From assembly GCF_000003605.2 (NCBI RefSeq), contig NW_003121911.1:1305618-1348354 (forward strand): DNA of 42,737 nucleotides, given 5' to 3'. Source of the stretch: Saccoglossus kowalevskii (lineage: Eukaryota; Hemichordata; Enteropneusta; Harrimaniidae). The notes below the pieces were generated by a model. The model was not told where the DNA came from, made no database searches, and was given only the letters and a program-made list of their open reading frames with translations. Of the stretch, positions 15,001 through 30,000 are shown piece by piece. Made by a program: the position numbers and the translations under genes. How positions within the stretch are numbered: position 1 is the first letter of the stretch; the number at the start of each line of letters is the position of its first letter.

Positions 15001-18000
15001 CTATGCTGTTTGAACCTGAGAGGTAACAGAGCATGATGTCTCTTTTACCAAGAATTTACTGTCCACGATGAGGTCTGATTTTCAGAAAGCCTTGATGAAA
15101 AGACTGATAAACAGTCAGCTTTCTTTTTATGCTTGGCGACTCTTCATCGAATTCTTAGCAGCAGTTTCAATAGATCTTTGTTCATTGATGTTCCACTTGT
15201 CCCAAGTCCCAAGTGATACATAAACCACATAGTCTTCAATTTTGTAACCAGAAAAATGAAATTCATTGTTTTGTCAGTTTTGAAACCTATATTATTGGTT
15301 CTGTTGATAAAGGCATCTTCCCATATCTCAAATTTGTGTGTGGTAATATGATAAAAAATGTATATATTATGACTGACTTAATAGAAATAGGTTATAAGCA
15401 TGGATAACACTGGTATCCAGTCCACTGGTATAATGTTATAATGTTCTGGTATATCTTACATATTCTAATGAGCTTGTTTTTCTGTCTTTACACAGCAAAG
15501 ATACCATGGCTTGGACAACTGAGAACGGTATTGCCAAACACGTAGCAACGACAGGAGAGGTAATTAAGATATATACATATAAGTTGTATCAATCCTCAAG
15601 TCCAAAGCTTGTAGTTTGGGGTTATATTGATCCATGTGTGGATCGATCTATGCAGTTTTCACATTGTATGTACAGTGATTTTTTTTTTTTTTTCGTACAT
15701 AGATCAAACAATCCATACAGCCCTAGTATTGATAATGACGGAAGTGTATATAGCAAATAATATAATTAATCCAAGCCTGTCAATATCTGCTGTCTGTTTC
15801 CCATCATAGAGCTATAAAGGTTATAAACAACATACATTGCATAGACATGCTGGGAAATTACTGTTATGTACAACTGATCATGTTGTATTATTTCCCCGGA
15901 GGGATATCATCCCAATTACTGTGTTTGTAGTTTTTCTGTCTGGTAATTAAAGTAACAGCCTTGCAGTGAAATCAATTACTCCCTGGAAATGGACAGTTGC
16001 TATTGATGATTGGAATGTTTCCTTTAAGTTAGAGGGTCCTTTGTCAGTGTTCTTGAAGTGGATGCTATCCTAGACTCATATGATGCAGTCAAAAATATTT
16101 TTATGAATCATGAAAATTAAATCACTGTGATATTGTTCATGCTCACTTTCCTCTAGACATTGAATATTGAAGATGCAGAGAACGATAAGAGATTTCCTGT
16201 CGGTATTGATCCGGGAACCGATTTCAAACCTCGCACATTACTATGCATGCCAATTTACAACAGTGAGCATAAAATCATTGGAGTAACTCAGCTACTGAAT
16301 AAAACCAATGAACAACCCTTCAATGAGCAAGACATCAATATCTTTGAGGTGATATAATTATTTTGTTTTTACGGTTATCATTGTGTGTTATTCACAGTCA
16401 ATGTCTGTAAAAGTACTATGGCTATATTACCGGTATTACATGCATGTCACATTACTAGAGCTCTCGTTATTTTTCCACACTTTGTTTGGTGCAAATGTGC
16501 TCAGCACAATGCACATTTATTTTAGGCCTTGGAGTCAATGTCTGTTATTATTTATGTATTTTTGCTGTTCTCAGACAGACATTTTGAAATATGTACACCG
16601 ATTTTCAAAATATGCTTGTCATATTAAGTTGCCAGCTTGAGATCAAGATGTGTGGTCTTCAGAGTAGTGAATCAGTCAGTTTTGATTTTTTTTGATGGAC
16701 AATAAGTTCTTGGGGAAACCTGATAACATAAGTGTTATAAATTGCATTCCTGCTTCTAAATGGCATTCAAAATATTAAGAATCTGTCAGTAGGGAAGACA
16801 CATGTCAGTCAACTATCAAGCATAACATAACTTAACGGATCTTTATTTGATTCTTGAAAAAGAATTTGACACTCTGAGCAGTTAACATGCACTTGAAATG
16901 AAATGAAATATCAGACTGAATGTATGTAAGTTGTCTCTGTTGTTAAGTTGCGTTTGATGTACTGCTGCTAAATGTGATGTACACTACTATTAAATAGGCA
17001 GGTAGCCATAAGATATTTATAAAGGCTAAGATAAAATTCATGTTCTGTGCTCTTGGAGTAGCAGATACTGTTTAATTTAATTTTTGAAAACAGCAATATT
17101 TTGCTGATCATATAGTTTTTTGTTGAATACATCAATTTTATCATTAAGCTCATGAAGGCAGTTTGAACCAAATTCAAATTTTGCAATGTTTTGCATGTTA
17201 CTGCACATGTATGCAATGCATTATGGGAGATAACAATTGTAAATAATGGAAAACGAATATCACTCTGGAAACTCACTAGATTGTATGTCAATTTTTTTGA
17301 AATGTTCTAACTAGGATTCATATCATCGAGTAAAACTTTGAGATATGAAGAAATAATTTCACCATAGAAACCTGTGTTAATAAAGCCAATTTTGATCGTT
17401 TTCAATGACATTTGGGAGTCTTCTCTGGTGACCCCAATTTTGTATACGATGGAGATGACGTATAATAGTCTTCGATTTTGCTTGATGCTTCTCAAAACAT
17501 AATTCATTATGCTGTCAATTACATTTGGTTAGATACAAATAAATAGTCTGGCTAGGTCCCGACAAAATGAATGGTACTCAAGTCATGTCTCTGTTGTCAG
17601 CTGCAATACTTTTTCTGCATTTTTTATCCAGAAACATGTTGTGGTAATCTTTTGCGAGAAATCCGGAAATTTTGATTATGAATATGAAAATTCATATTTG
17701 AAAATATTTTTTCTAAAATACATACAGCCGACAGCACCATGACATGACCTACACAGAAGACACTAGACAGTACATCAATGTTGACCATTGTAGCCTGTAT
17801 AAACACCATCACTCTTGTAATATAAAACTCACTTGTTATGTTAGGTTTCCCTCAGCATAGCAGGACAACACGTCACAATTCCACACGTCGTTCACANNNN
17901 NNNNNNNNNNNNNNNNNNNNNNNNNNNNNNNNNNNNNNNNNNNNNNNNNNNNNNNNNNNNNNNNNNNNNNNNNNNNNNNNNNNNNNNNNNNNNNNNNNNN

Positions 18001-21000
18001 NNNNNNNNNNNNNNNNNNNNNNNNNNNNNNNNNNNNNNNNNNNNNNNNNNNNNNNNNNNNNNNNNNNNNNNNNNNNNNNNNNNNNNNNNNNNNNNNNNNN
18101 NNNNNNNNNNNNNNNNNNNNNNNNNNNNNNNNNNNNNNNNNNNNNNNNNNNNNNNNNNNNNNNNTTTTTGAGTTATATTTATACTACTGCTTGAAACAAT
18201 TTAGTTGTACATGAAACCCATTTTATACCATGAGTGGTTACAATTTTTCTGGTCGTGAAATTTTTAAGCTAAAGTGGTTATGCAATGCCACGAAGTAGTC
18301 TCAAAGAACTTTCATTGCGAGTAATTCATGCCGTTAAATTAAACATGTTTTTTCACTCTCAAATTGAATGTTGGGGCGAATGGCAGAGAGTACATGTATT
18401 CATCTGATATTATGTATATTGTATAAACAATGATATCACGTGATGCTGAAATCTGGGTGATGGTACAAAATATTTATATTTATATTTTTTTATTTCAGGC
18501 ATTTGCAATCTTTTGCGGTCTTGGTATGCATAATACCCAGATGTATGAGAATGCTTGTCAATTAATGGCGAAACAAACCGTGGCATTGGAAGTGCTCTCA
18601 TACCATGCAACTGCTCAGCCAGAGGAAACCCACAGACTTAAGGTAGACTCTACAAACTGTTTTCAAACAACTAGATTATTTAAGCTCAAGGGCAGCATAT
18701 AGGGAAAAATTTGTCGTCTAATTACAAGTTACTTCATATTGCCCCCAGGCTTTATTTTAATGGGAGACATCTAGTGTAATCCCTACATGATGCCTGCCTG
18801 TATCTAGATATTAATACTGGGTATTAAAATGTACTTCTTTTTTTTCAGACTGCAGTAATTCCATCTGCTGATCAGTTACAACTGTTCACCTTTAATTTTG
18901 ATGATCTGCAACTGAATGAAGATGAGACATTAACTGCCTCTATAAGGATGTTTCAAGAGTGTGATCTGATCAATTTGTTCCATGTGCCTTACGATGTAAG
19001 TATTTTGTTTTCTATGCTCAAAATAAATCTTGTATGTGTTGTGAATAAGAATACATTCCCGGGGAGAAATTTCTTATTTTCAAAGCTTTGTTTCTCAAAT
19101 AAGTTCCATAAAATCCAAAATTCCCTTGATGATTGAGATAATTGAGTTACTTCGATCCTCGCATACCAAAATTGTTTTTTTACAGTGGTTAACTCCCATA
19201 AACTTACCTGTAATAAAAGTCTTATTTTCACGAAAGTAGTCTGTATCAAATTCTATAGAACTGTATGGATTTCAGTAAAAATTTAACAAAATCTAGCAGT
19301 AATTTTATAGTAGAAGTTTATCAAATTTCCATGAAATTTTTAAATGTACATCAGAAAATTACTGGAATTTGAATAGAAGAGGTTTAAGAGCATATGAGCC
19401 TAGTGGCATATGGCAAGAATTAATCTTGCCTGATTTGTATGTCAGTGTATGCCCAGCAGCTTTTCAAGAATGACCAATGACAGCTTGATAATATTCAGGT
19501 GTCAAGAACTATGTCAAGCTTTGGGCTGGTAAATCCCCATGATTTTAAGCTTTAGTAGGACCAGTATGCGATGTCCTGATACAATGACGTCTTGATGATG
19601 TGCAGGAATAGATGAATAGGGATATGAACACCTCTATCTTGACTTAGCTTGTTGCCCAGTTTATTGACAGCACATCTAGTATCAGTTGGACAAGTTAGAT
19701 TGATATCAAGATCAATATGAAGCTTCTTATTGAGTGGGTCTAATGTTTGGCATTCACCCAGGTAAAAAGATCACCTGCATCAAAGTGATCAGTCCTATTT
19801 AGTAGGCTAAAAGCATTGATGACCAGATCAAAAAATTTAAAAACTGAAATTTAATGTCTGTTAATCCCACTAAATAAAGAGGGGGGGGGGAGCAAGGTCA
19901 CCAGCTAAATAATGACATGCTTTGCATCACAATTAACGAATATCAGGAAGACATTAAAGAAATGATAACTACTGATTTGCATAAGAAGATTAGTTTTGTC
20001 TTATTTGACAGATTGGAATTTTTGCAGTTGTGATTTATTTATAATTATTTTTGTGTCAACTAATTTATATAGGTGATCTGTCGCTGGCTTTTGAGTGTAA
20101 AGAAGAATTATCGTCCTGTGACTTATCATAATTGGAGACATGCTTTCAATGTGGCACAGACGATGTTTGCGATGATTAAGGTTTGTCAGAACAAATAACT
20201 TAAAATATAGATGTTACTGTATAAATTACTGGAGCAAGATTTTAAAAATAGAATAAATGAATTTTTAAATAGATGTATATATGTATGTCGTGCAAATTTG
20301 TCAGCTTGTATTAAAGACCTACCCTAAATTGAATTTGCATTTCAGAGTGGAGGTATGGAGGGAGTGGTTGGTGATTTGGAAGTGTTTGCACTGCTTGTAG
20401 CATGCCTGTGTCATGACTTAGATCACAGAGGAACCAACAATGCATTCCAACAGAAGTAAGTAATATACAGTAGCATGCTTCTGAAGTGTATTGTTGCTAA
20501 TCAAGGGTGACCAAATGTTTTGATTCATTTCTCTGCCTTATTAAACACAAGTGAGGCAGATAAAAAATAATGTCAAACAGTACAATCTTATATTGGTAGA
20601 GTTTTAGCGTACATTGTTTTTCTTCTTTAATCGATTTGTTGTTGAATATAATTTTCATTAAAGCATCATAAACAATATTGCGTGGCCTTGCAGATACATG
20701 CCTGTTTATGGCCCATAAGTCAAACGGGTTAGTTAGAGCCAGAATTTTGACCTTTTAACATGTAAGCTCTACTATCATGTAAGCTTATTTTCGATAATTT
20801 GTCAAGTTTGGTCGCATTGAAAAATATTATTAGTCCCCGTTCGGACGAAGTCCGAAAACGGGGACTTATAATTCGGTCTCCGTTCGTCCGTGTGTCCGTG
20901 CGTCCGTGTGTCCGTGCGTCCGTCCGGAGTCATATCTCAGAGTCCCTTGAACCGATTCCGTTCATTCTTTGCATGTGCCTAGTACTTTATGTGGGACATA

Positions 21001-24000
21001 TGCACATGCAGTGGTTTAGCGATTCGATTCAAAATGGCCGACTGGCAGCCATCTTGTTTTTTGAAAATGTTGTATTTTGGACATGTCAGTTTTCATTCAA
21101 ATTTAGTACATAGATCATACATGTTAGGATACATGTCCCCGACCGTCCGTGAGTCTGTCCGTCCGACCGTCCGTGTGCCCGTCTGTCCGTGCGTCAGTCT
21201 ATCCAACGTCATATTTCAGAATCCTGTGGACCGATTCCGTTCATTCTTTGCATGTGCCTAGTACCTTATGTGGGACATATGCACATGCAGTGGTTTAGCG
21301 ATTCGATTCAAAATGGCCGACTGGCAGCCATCTTGTTTTTTGAAAATGTTGTATTTTGGACATGCTTTGTCAGTTGTCATTCAAACTTGGTACATAGATT
21401 ATACATGTTAGGATACATGTCCATGATGAATCAAAGATGGTCGACTGGCAGGCATCTTGTTTTTGTTTTTTTATGCGGTATCTTGGACGTGCTCTGTCAG
21501 TTTTCATTCAAATTTGGCACATACATGTACTTTATACATGTTAGGATGCATATCCATGACAATTTGTTTCAAAATCTGGTCAAGGATGGCCGATTGACAG
21601 CCATCTGACTTTTTGGCCTTACTACTATATTTCCACAATTTATGTACCATTTTCATTCGTATTTGGCACATACATCATACATATCAGTGTGTTTCATAAT
21701 CAGATCAAAGATGGCTGAATAACGGCTGTTTTTATTTTGGCCATATTACTATGACACGAAACACGTGTTTTGATGTAAATAAACAATCTGTTGTATACGC
21801 CACTTGAAACTCAAGTTTCAAGGACACGCTCGCGACAACCCCTCCGCTTTAATATGACGAGCACAAAGAGAACTTAACGGGGACTGTGTCATTTTCAATG
21901 ACTTGTTTTGTTTAAATTTGTTTCCCAGTTGAGTTGAATAACAACTATAAGGGTGTTTGAGTCTTAGGGTCATGTCTACTTTGATTGCTTATCAGAGGTT
22001 TGTAAATATACTGATTTCTTTTGCTTGAAGGGCTGACTCTCCATTGGCAATACTTTATGGAACATCCACCATGGAGCATCATCATTTCGATCATTGCATC
22101 ATGATATTAAATAGTGAGGTAAATATATCGTAAAAATGTTTTTATTTTTTGAAGATTATGTCTGTTTCCAGGGTGGGTTTATTCAGATCTCTTTGCTGTA
22201 TGGAAGCAGCACGTTCATTGAAATGGAACAGAGTGATAAAACTTGATGCATGTCAGATTCAAAATGGCCGACTGGCTGCCATTTTGATTAAGCGAATTTT
22301 GTTCCAGAGACACATCTGGAATATTATTCATTATATTATTATTCTTAAACTTTATAACAGTGACTATCTAATGTAATTACCTGATCATTAATATTTGATG
22401 AATATCATAGCTTTTTCCATTCAAAGTCAAGGCATTTTGGGGGGTACTCAGTGGGCTATAGACACAACCAAAATTTATGTGGACGGGCTTAGGTTTTAAT
22501 TTATTGAAACAACATTTCCAGCACATTGAGAATTTACATTTTATTAATGATTTCATTCATTACTTAGATATTGATTATGTAAATGATGTCTGTTCATCTG
22601 CAGGGTAACAACATATTTGCCTCTCTTTCCCATGAAGACTATCGAAGAGCTATTAAAATACTAGAAAGTGCAATTTTATCTACAGATTTGGCACTTTACT
22701 TTCGGTAAGTTTAGATAGCGGTATTAAACTGTTTAACTGAGTACATACATTATTCTTTCAATGCCTAGGTAAGTTCAGTCATAAAACCAACTACAGGCCA
22801 ATGCATTGAATGTTCCATTTCATTGTTTCAGAAAACGTGGACAGTTTAGCAGTTTGGTGGAAAAGGGTGACTGTAAGTGGGACGATGATGAAAAGAAAGA
22901 TCTACTGAGGTGAGGAGCCATCATAAGTGGCAGATGTTTCTTGGAACAACATCCAAGATTTAGTACATTATTTTAAAGAAGTGTCGTTCTCAAATGTTCA
23001 TGAGATCATTAGCAGTGAAATTATGCAGTCAAAAAATGAACCATGGTACTGTTTAGAATGATATTAAATCCAAATTACCGAAATGCTTACACACAGGTTA
23101 CAGCCACAAACACCAGCAACTTTTAACCTGTATGACATTTTATTTGTGTAAATACATGTCAAACAATCAAAATGTCTTGTTCCTACTGTCTGATGTGTAG
23201 ACATGATTGTGTTTTAAATGTTGGAAAGTGGAAAACCAGAAAGATTGAGTCAAAATTGCAGAGGAAATGTATCAGTTTGAAAGACCTGTCTCTGATAAAG
23301 AACATTTGTACTTGAAACCAAATTGTGACAGCGATTGATTTTTCAAAAACGTATCCACTATCTTTGACCCATATACAGTACTTAGAAAACATTAATTACT
23401 GGTTCCTTTACTCAACTAAATGTACAAAAAACTTGATTTCTTTCTGCTTATAGGGGAATGATGATGACTGCATGTGACGTTTCTGCCATCACCAAACCAT
23501 GGGAAATTCAACATCGGGTTGCTGAAATGGTTGCTAGTGAATTCTTTGAACAAGGTGATCTAGAAAAAACTCAACTCGGTCAACAACCAATAGTAAGTTA
23601 TGCAAATTCAGTAAAATGATAGATTCCTTCTTTACTCAAAATGACATTAACATAACATTTTATTATAATATTCAATCAACAGTGACCAAGAAAAGTGTGA
23701 TAAAAATAGAATCATGTGACCTCATTGCATTACTGGTTTTTCATCCTATGAGAAACCTCTATGATGGCCATGTGACTCTATTCAACTGTTTGTTAATGCA
23801 AAATTGTTGTTGTGACTAGTTGTGAAAAACCTACACAAGTTGTACTGGTTCCCTCCCTTAGGCAATGATGGACCGTGAAAAGAAGGATGAACTTCCCAAG
23901 ATGCAAGTAGGCTTCATTGATGCAATCTGTACGCCAGTTTATAAGGTAAACATGGATTGTCAAGGAAATTGCAAAAATCAGGAATTCATTATATCGTGTT

Positions 24001-27000
24001 TTCCAGCCACTGAACATTTATTTAGAAGTGCCATTAATCATTTAGTTTTATTTATCAGTTGCATGTCAATAAACGTCACAACTAATGTTTTGATTCTCTG
24101 TATGTTTAGTAATCTACGTACCTCAGTTTTTATACTGACTTACAATTGACAATAAATATCTCTGTATACGTGTCACCACAATCTATCACAAGCCAAATTA
24201 GATTGTCACTAATCATTCTAAAATGTATTTGGGGCCTTGACATATTTCCCAGGAGTGCATTTCATTGAGTCTTTCATTAACTACAAGAAATTCATTGAAT
24301 TTTTTCCAATCTACCATAAATTCGATTTGTTTTTTCACCAGATTACTTCATTTGGCATTTCACCATTTTTTCTTTTACCAATTACTACAAATTCAATCAG
24401 ATCATAAGTATTGATTTGCATCTTCAACTCGTAAGCATCTTCAAATGTAAGCAATTTCATGATTTGATTGTTGTGAATTTGACTAAATTGTTGACAATCA
24501 CTAAAAATTCAGTCACATCAATCTCCAGAAATCCTGACATAATTACATAAAAATAAATATAAAAGTAATTTATTTTTTTTACATTTTTTGATAAGTGCAG
24601 GAAAGTCTCTCATACTTTATTCAGTTCTTTACTAATATAAGTTTTTAAAAATAAATTTTATTAAAATTGATATTTATCAATATATTCTTGTTAAAAACAT
24701 AAAAATAGCGTGAATGCTAGTTCCAGCTTTCACTCAAAACAACTTGCTGCACTTATTCAAAGATAGGGGGTGGTGATAAAAGACTAGATTTTTTATTTAA
24801 TTTAATTTATGAACTATGAAATTCTAGGGTTTTCCACTCATTTTATGTGTCTTATGAAATAAAGGCAATTTTTGTTCAATATTTATGATATTAGGTTACC
24901 CAATCTGTTATCACCATCGTTAAAAAATGTTGTTTTAAATAATATATATTATCTATCAGTATAGTTTAAGAAAGAATGATCCTGGATTGTTTACAAACTC
25001 CGCATCAGCTGACACCTCATCCTCTAAATGAAACTTTATGTTGACACACGTTGACATTCATGTTTTTTATACCTAAAAAATAAGACATCTGGCTCTTCCT
25101 GGAAATATGTCATTTGACTGTCATTTGCAAATATTTGCTGACAATTGTCATGTGTTTAGTCCACATGTTTTTATTTTATGATTAAATAGGGTATTTTATC
25201 CAGGATACCCAGTTCCAGAATGGTAGACATAAAAAAATGGCTGCCAGTCAGCCATCTTGAATTGGATTGCAAATGCATATGTGTGATATGATATACTATT
25301 TTTGCCAGAACAAGTTGAATTGATGTACACCTCAGAATCTGAATTGTCAATTTCCATCAACAGTTTCTTATGTATAAGAGCTAACTTTATTGACAAAAAA
25401 TTATAATTCCTTTATTAGAAGCTTGATCATTCAAGCTTACATTTCAGGTTGAAACATATTGCCAACATATTTAGATGATTATTTAGTCTAGGACTGTAGA
25501 TTTCAAAATGATTTGACAAGAACTTTGCATTTGTTGTTTATTCAAAACATTAAAAAAAATAGTTAAAAACACTTTGCCCAAAATCAGTATCGCATGTACC
25601 GGTAATTGTGTTAAATATCACCTTTTTAAATCATTTCCCCCAGAAAATCTACAGAAAATGATTGAAGTGAATGTAGAATGAAGTCTTACTAGTTATATTT
25701 CTAGCCGTCATGTTTTTTTCCGCATCAGACTGGTTTCCAATTTGGGGTGAAAATTTTGTGAAAGAACTGTTAAGTGACTCACCCAATAAAGTAGCAGTTA
25801 ATACTTATCATGTAATGTTGTCTAAACTTAAATCAGTCCAAGATATCAAGGATCATCCTTTCTTAATTTCAATCTTGAGAGTTTTTTTTGCTTTGTTCAC
25901 ATGTGAGTAAACTTTTAGCCAGTGGTAACGTAGTAGTAAACGCCAAAAGCCTAGCCATTTTAGACCACTGCATGGCACACAATAACAGACAAATATTTTT
26001 TGCTGGCTTTTGTCATCATTCCGCTCTGTCATACTGTTTTCGTTTGATTCATAAAATAATTTCATTTTCAGTTTATACTTTAAATCACTTTTTACTAACT
26101 GCATGTTCGTATCATTTTTAACCCTATATCTTTTTCATTGTTACTTGTAACATTTCTTTAGGCTTTAAAAACGTCAGCTTTGTATTTTTCCCACCTTTTT
26201 TTCAATTTATCATTAACTACAACTTCCTTGTACTAACAAGATTCAATCACATGGTTTCCATGGAAACCTACCTCATCATCACTTCTCTTGTTTTTCCTCT
26301 GATCATTTCTAGATGTTTGCAGATGTGTGGCCAGGGCTGATGCCACTCTATGACGGTGTTAAAACAAACAGAAATAACTGGCAGGCCTTGGCGGATGATC
26401 ATGAGCTTGAGGGTTAGAGTCAATTTATTGATTTTCTCTCACACACAGCTTCTTATTTATCCTATTCTTTATTTGTGTTATGTTTCTGTTATTTTCTCCA
26501 ATTTAGACTTTCGCAGACTTGGAGCCACTTCTGAAACCTCTTTTCGAGGGTTGTCTAAATAACCGCAGGAATTGGCAGTCTCTTGCGGAGCAACACGACA
26601 AGGATATGAGTGAGCACCCAAAGCTCTCTCAACCTGATAATGCAAAGACAAGCAAAGAGGATAAAAAGCAATCCAGTAAAACAGCTGGTGAGGTGACGTG
26701 CTAACTGATCTGAAACTCTAACTGTGTGCATATTTCTGCATGTATTCCATCTGACCTAATACACAACTATCCTCTAGGCAACATCACCTCCTCTATTGTT
26801 TTACTCGCAGACACCAGACACCATAAACAGTCCATATTTTGTTTGTACACAGACCATCTCACTCAAATTGTTTTAGTGTAACTAAGTAGTAGAACAAGAT
26901 AAACGTACAGTACCTTCACTTGACATGCATTTCTTTTCGTATGGGCCAGTTTAGCACCACAAAAAACAACTTGGTGGGGGGGGGGGGGGTAACAATACAA

Positions 27001-30000
27001 AAGCATCACATATCTAGCCTGTGAGGGCAGCCTTCAACCAACCACATCATCAGCATCACTTCTTAATTTGATGCAGTAGAAAGAAGCTTTTCCAAGATTG
27101 ATATTGCTGGACACCAATACAGTAATGCCATCAATGCCAACTGGAAAGTGGACTTTAATCAAGTACATCCAGCCGTAAAAATTCAATGCTTACCAACCTT
27201 ATCAGCTCAAAGTTGGACTCCATCATGAAGGGCTAAAAAAAATGTTTGAAAGACTGAAATAAAACCACTTTTCGCTGAAAGCTGGGAAAAAGCAACAAGG
27301 GCACAACAACTGAAGGGGCACCACAACCGAACAGATTCTTCTGTCAAGTGAACATACATTGAACATGTTTACAATGATTGATTTGTTTTAATAGCATTGG
27401 GAGAATATGAAATCAACTTGCCAGGCAACACACTTAACATCAATGACATTCAGGTATCCATCAAGAAGTTAATAATTATCTCAAATGCACAGTGTGTCAC
27501 TGTAAGCATCACAAATGACATATAGAATGGATGTAGTAACCCTAGTGTATAAGGATTGTGGTTTCCATTGCATGACCGACATAGTCAGGAGAATGGCATC
27601 CAGTTTGAGTATTGTTCCTGCCCTCCATGCATGTAAAATTAATATCACAGTACTCTTGTCATGGAATTCTGTGTGAAAACTCGATGCCATGAAGGCTGTG
27701 AAAAATAACCCTATGGCTATAATAACCTCTCGACAGTGCTATTGGCTATTTGTTGGTGTTTTGACAGAAGAAGACAACTTTTCTTCAGGAATGACAAAGT
27801 AACAATGTTGACAACAAATGTATGTGAATCCAAAAGATGTAACTGTATATAAAAAGTGGCTCTCTCATTTGGATGTGCATTTAAATGTACTGACTCTAGG
27901 TGATGCAGTTAGACGCCAAAAAAAAGAAATAGCTAGAGTTTCTGGTTCAATCATGTAATAATAATCTGTATTGATAAACGTATCCTTAATTGAGATATTG
28001 TTCATGATACAATAAAATAATGTATTTTTAGTCTGTAAGCAATTATTTGAGGACCATTGGATGGAAAGGAACATTGGATGCCAATAATATCACCCTAAAG
28101 ATATCTGATTTTTAACAATCTGACATGAAACAGTCTCAGGTCAAGGTGAAAAGGTTTGACATTCATGAGGGATGAAAAAAGAGAAGATTGTAACTAGCTA
28201 AGGACTGTGGCAGCAAAATCTACATCCGCTATTCCCTCCTCTTTCCAATGCATGACAATATCTTGGGTAAATATGAACACCCCCCCCTGTTTTGAATTTC
28301 AAAGGATTCATTCAGCACTGGACAAAACTTGGCAACATTGTCAGAAATGATTATAACGATGATAGCACTACAAGGAACAATCAGCTGAGTCATGGATAGG
28401 ACGGACCAATAAATGGAATTAATGGATAAAATGCCAACATGTCTCTAGGTCTCCCTCACCTGTTAACATAACGGGCAGGACTACACATAGCAATCATCAA
28501 GCAGGTGTCACTTGCAATTGCTGCAGAACAACACATTAGAACCATCAATGTACATGAGAACAGGCTTGCAACTTGCAATCCCCTTGGGAAGTTTGTCTAT
28601 TTAGTATAGGTAGCATGTCAAGTGAAGGAAAGTATGTTTTTTAGTAAAATAAGTAAATTGACAATTTATCGGCAAAACTGGTAAGTTTAATTTTCTGATG
28701 TTTTTTTTTTATCTTTCTAACCTATGATGTTAATAACGTTTCATATCTTCAATGACTACCTCCGCCAGATTGCACTCAGTCATCATGGGAATGGTCTTCA
28801 CAATTTGTTCATAAAGTTTTCTAATCTTAGTGAAGATTTTGTTAGTTCTCTTCTATGGAGAAGTATTATTTTCAACTTTCCTGAAACTGTGAGACAGATT
28901 GCTTGATTCATATATTTNNNNNNNNNNNNNNNNNNNNNNNNNNNNNNNNNNNNNNNNNNNNNNNNNNGTGGGTGAACAAATTTCTCACATTTCCCTTTCC
29001 CACTTTTGTTCATTCAAGTGTGTGGTACCACTCCTGAACATTAAAGCATGTGTACACAGTGTTGATACATTCAAGTTGTTTTAAAATGACTATTTGGATA
29101 TCAATCTAGCATTGGTTGATCAAATAACATAACATATCAGACCAGTTTCGGCTTGAATTCGTTTTGAGGCGAATAATATACATCAATGCTGTATTGAGAA
29201 TATCAAATGGTCATATATGTTTGTGAACAGTCAGAAATGGCTCATTAATTTTCATGAAAAACAAACCAATGCGGTTACAAAAACTAAACAAACTCTGCAT
29301 CTTTCGCTTCTTGCATATTATGTAATGGCTCACCTGCATAATGTAATGTACACAATACCTATACAAGTAATACATCTGTCAGTTAGTTGCACGTATCCAC
29401 CTCGCAGCTATGTTAAAATGTCTATTACCACCATTCTATTTAGTGAGTACTGTCACAGGTAATGTTTAGACTAGTTCTGGCTTTCTACTGTATTGTAGGC
29501 TTGGCTTGCTTATGCTCTTGCTTCTCATCTCGTCTGCTTGCATAAAAATTAATGTGTCTCATTGCTGTTTTCGTAAAGAGGAATATAAAATATGTGCTTT
29601 CATAAGGTCCTCTCCAAGTCTCCGTCTGTTTTATTTACTGATGATGATCGTAACCCCACACACTTTAATATTTATAAAGTAATTTGTTTACAGTGTCGTT
29701 TTAAAGGGCAAGAAATGCAAAATCATCACCAAATTGGACAATATTGTATTTGATAAATAAATTTTCAGAAAAAGTCTTTCATGTACAATTCTAACCCCCA
29801 CTCCATATCACCAGAAAAACCACTATTTCACTTTGTCACATAAGCCAAATCTTGCCACATTCATCTTCCTATTTCTAATTTTACATGAAAGGCTTAAAAC
29901 TGACACTAAAAACCATATTTGTTCTATTAGAAGTGTCTATGCTTGCATAAAAGACAGAAGCCAGTTTATGGTATAGTAAGTTATATTTTGGTAATCCAGT

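Noticed and set aside
21189-21608. 139-codon frame with repeated [12 protein letters not shown]
   Set aside because: It lies in an internally duplicated non-coding repeat, and the protein repeats simply follow the DNA duplication.
25700-25800. Possible third copy of the alternative C-terminal exon (frame starting MFFSASDW)
   Set aside because: It lacks the N-R..W..L-A pattern and an obvious donor, so similarity is limited to the first residues.
27392-27453. Open segment between tttaatag and CAG|gtatcc that enters in phase 1
   Set aside because: It would leave phase 0, out of frame with the CaaX exon, and lies within the candidate 1.7-kb element.
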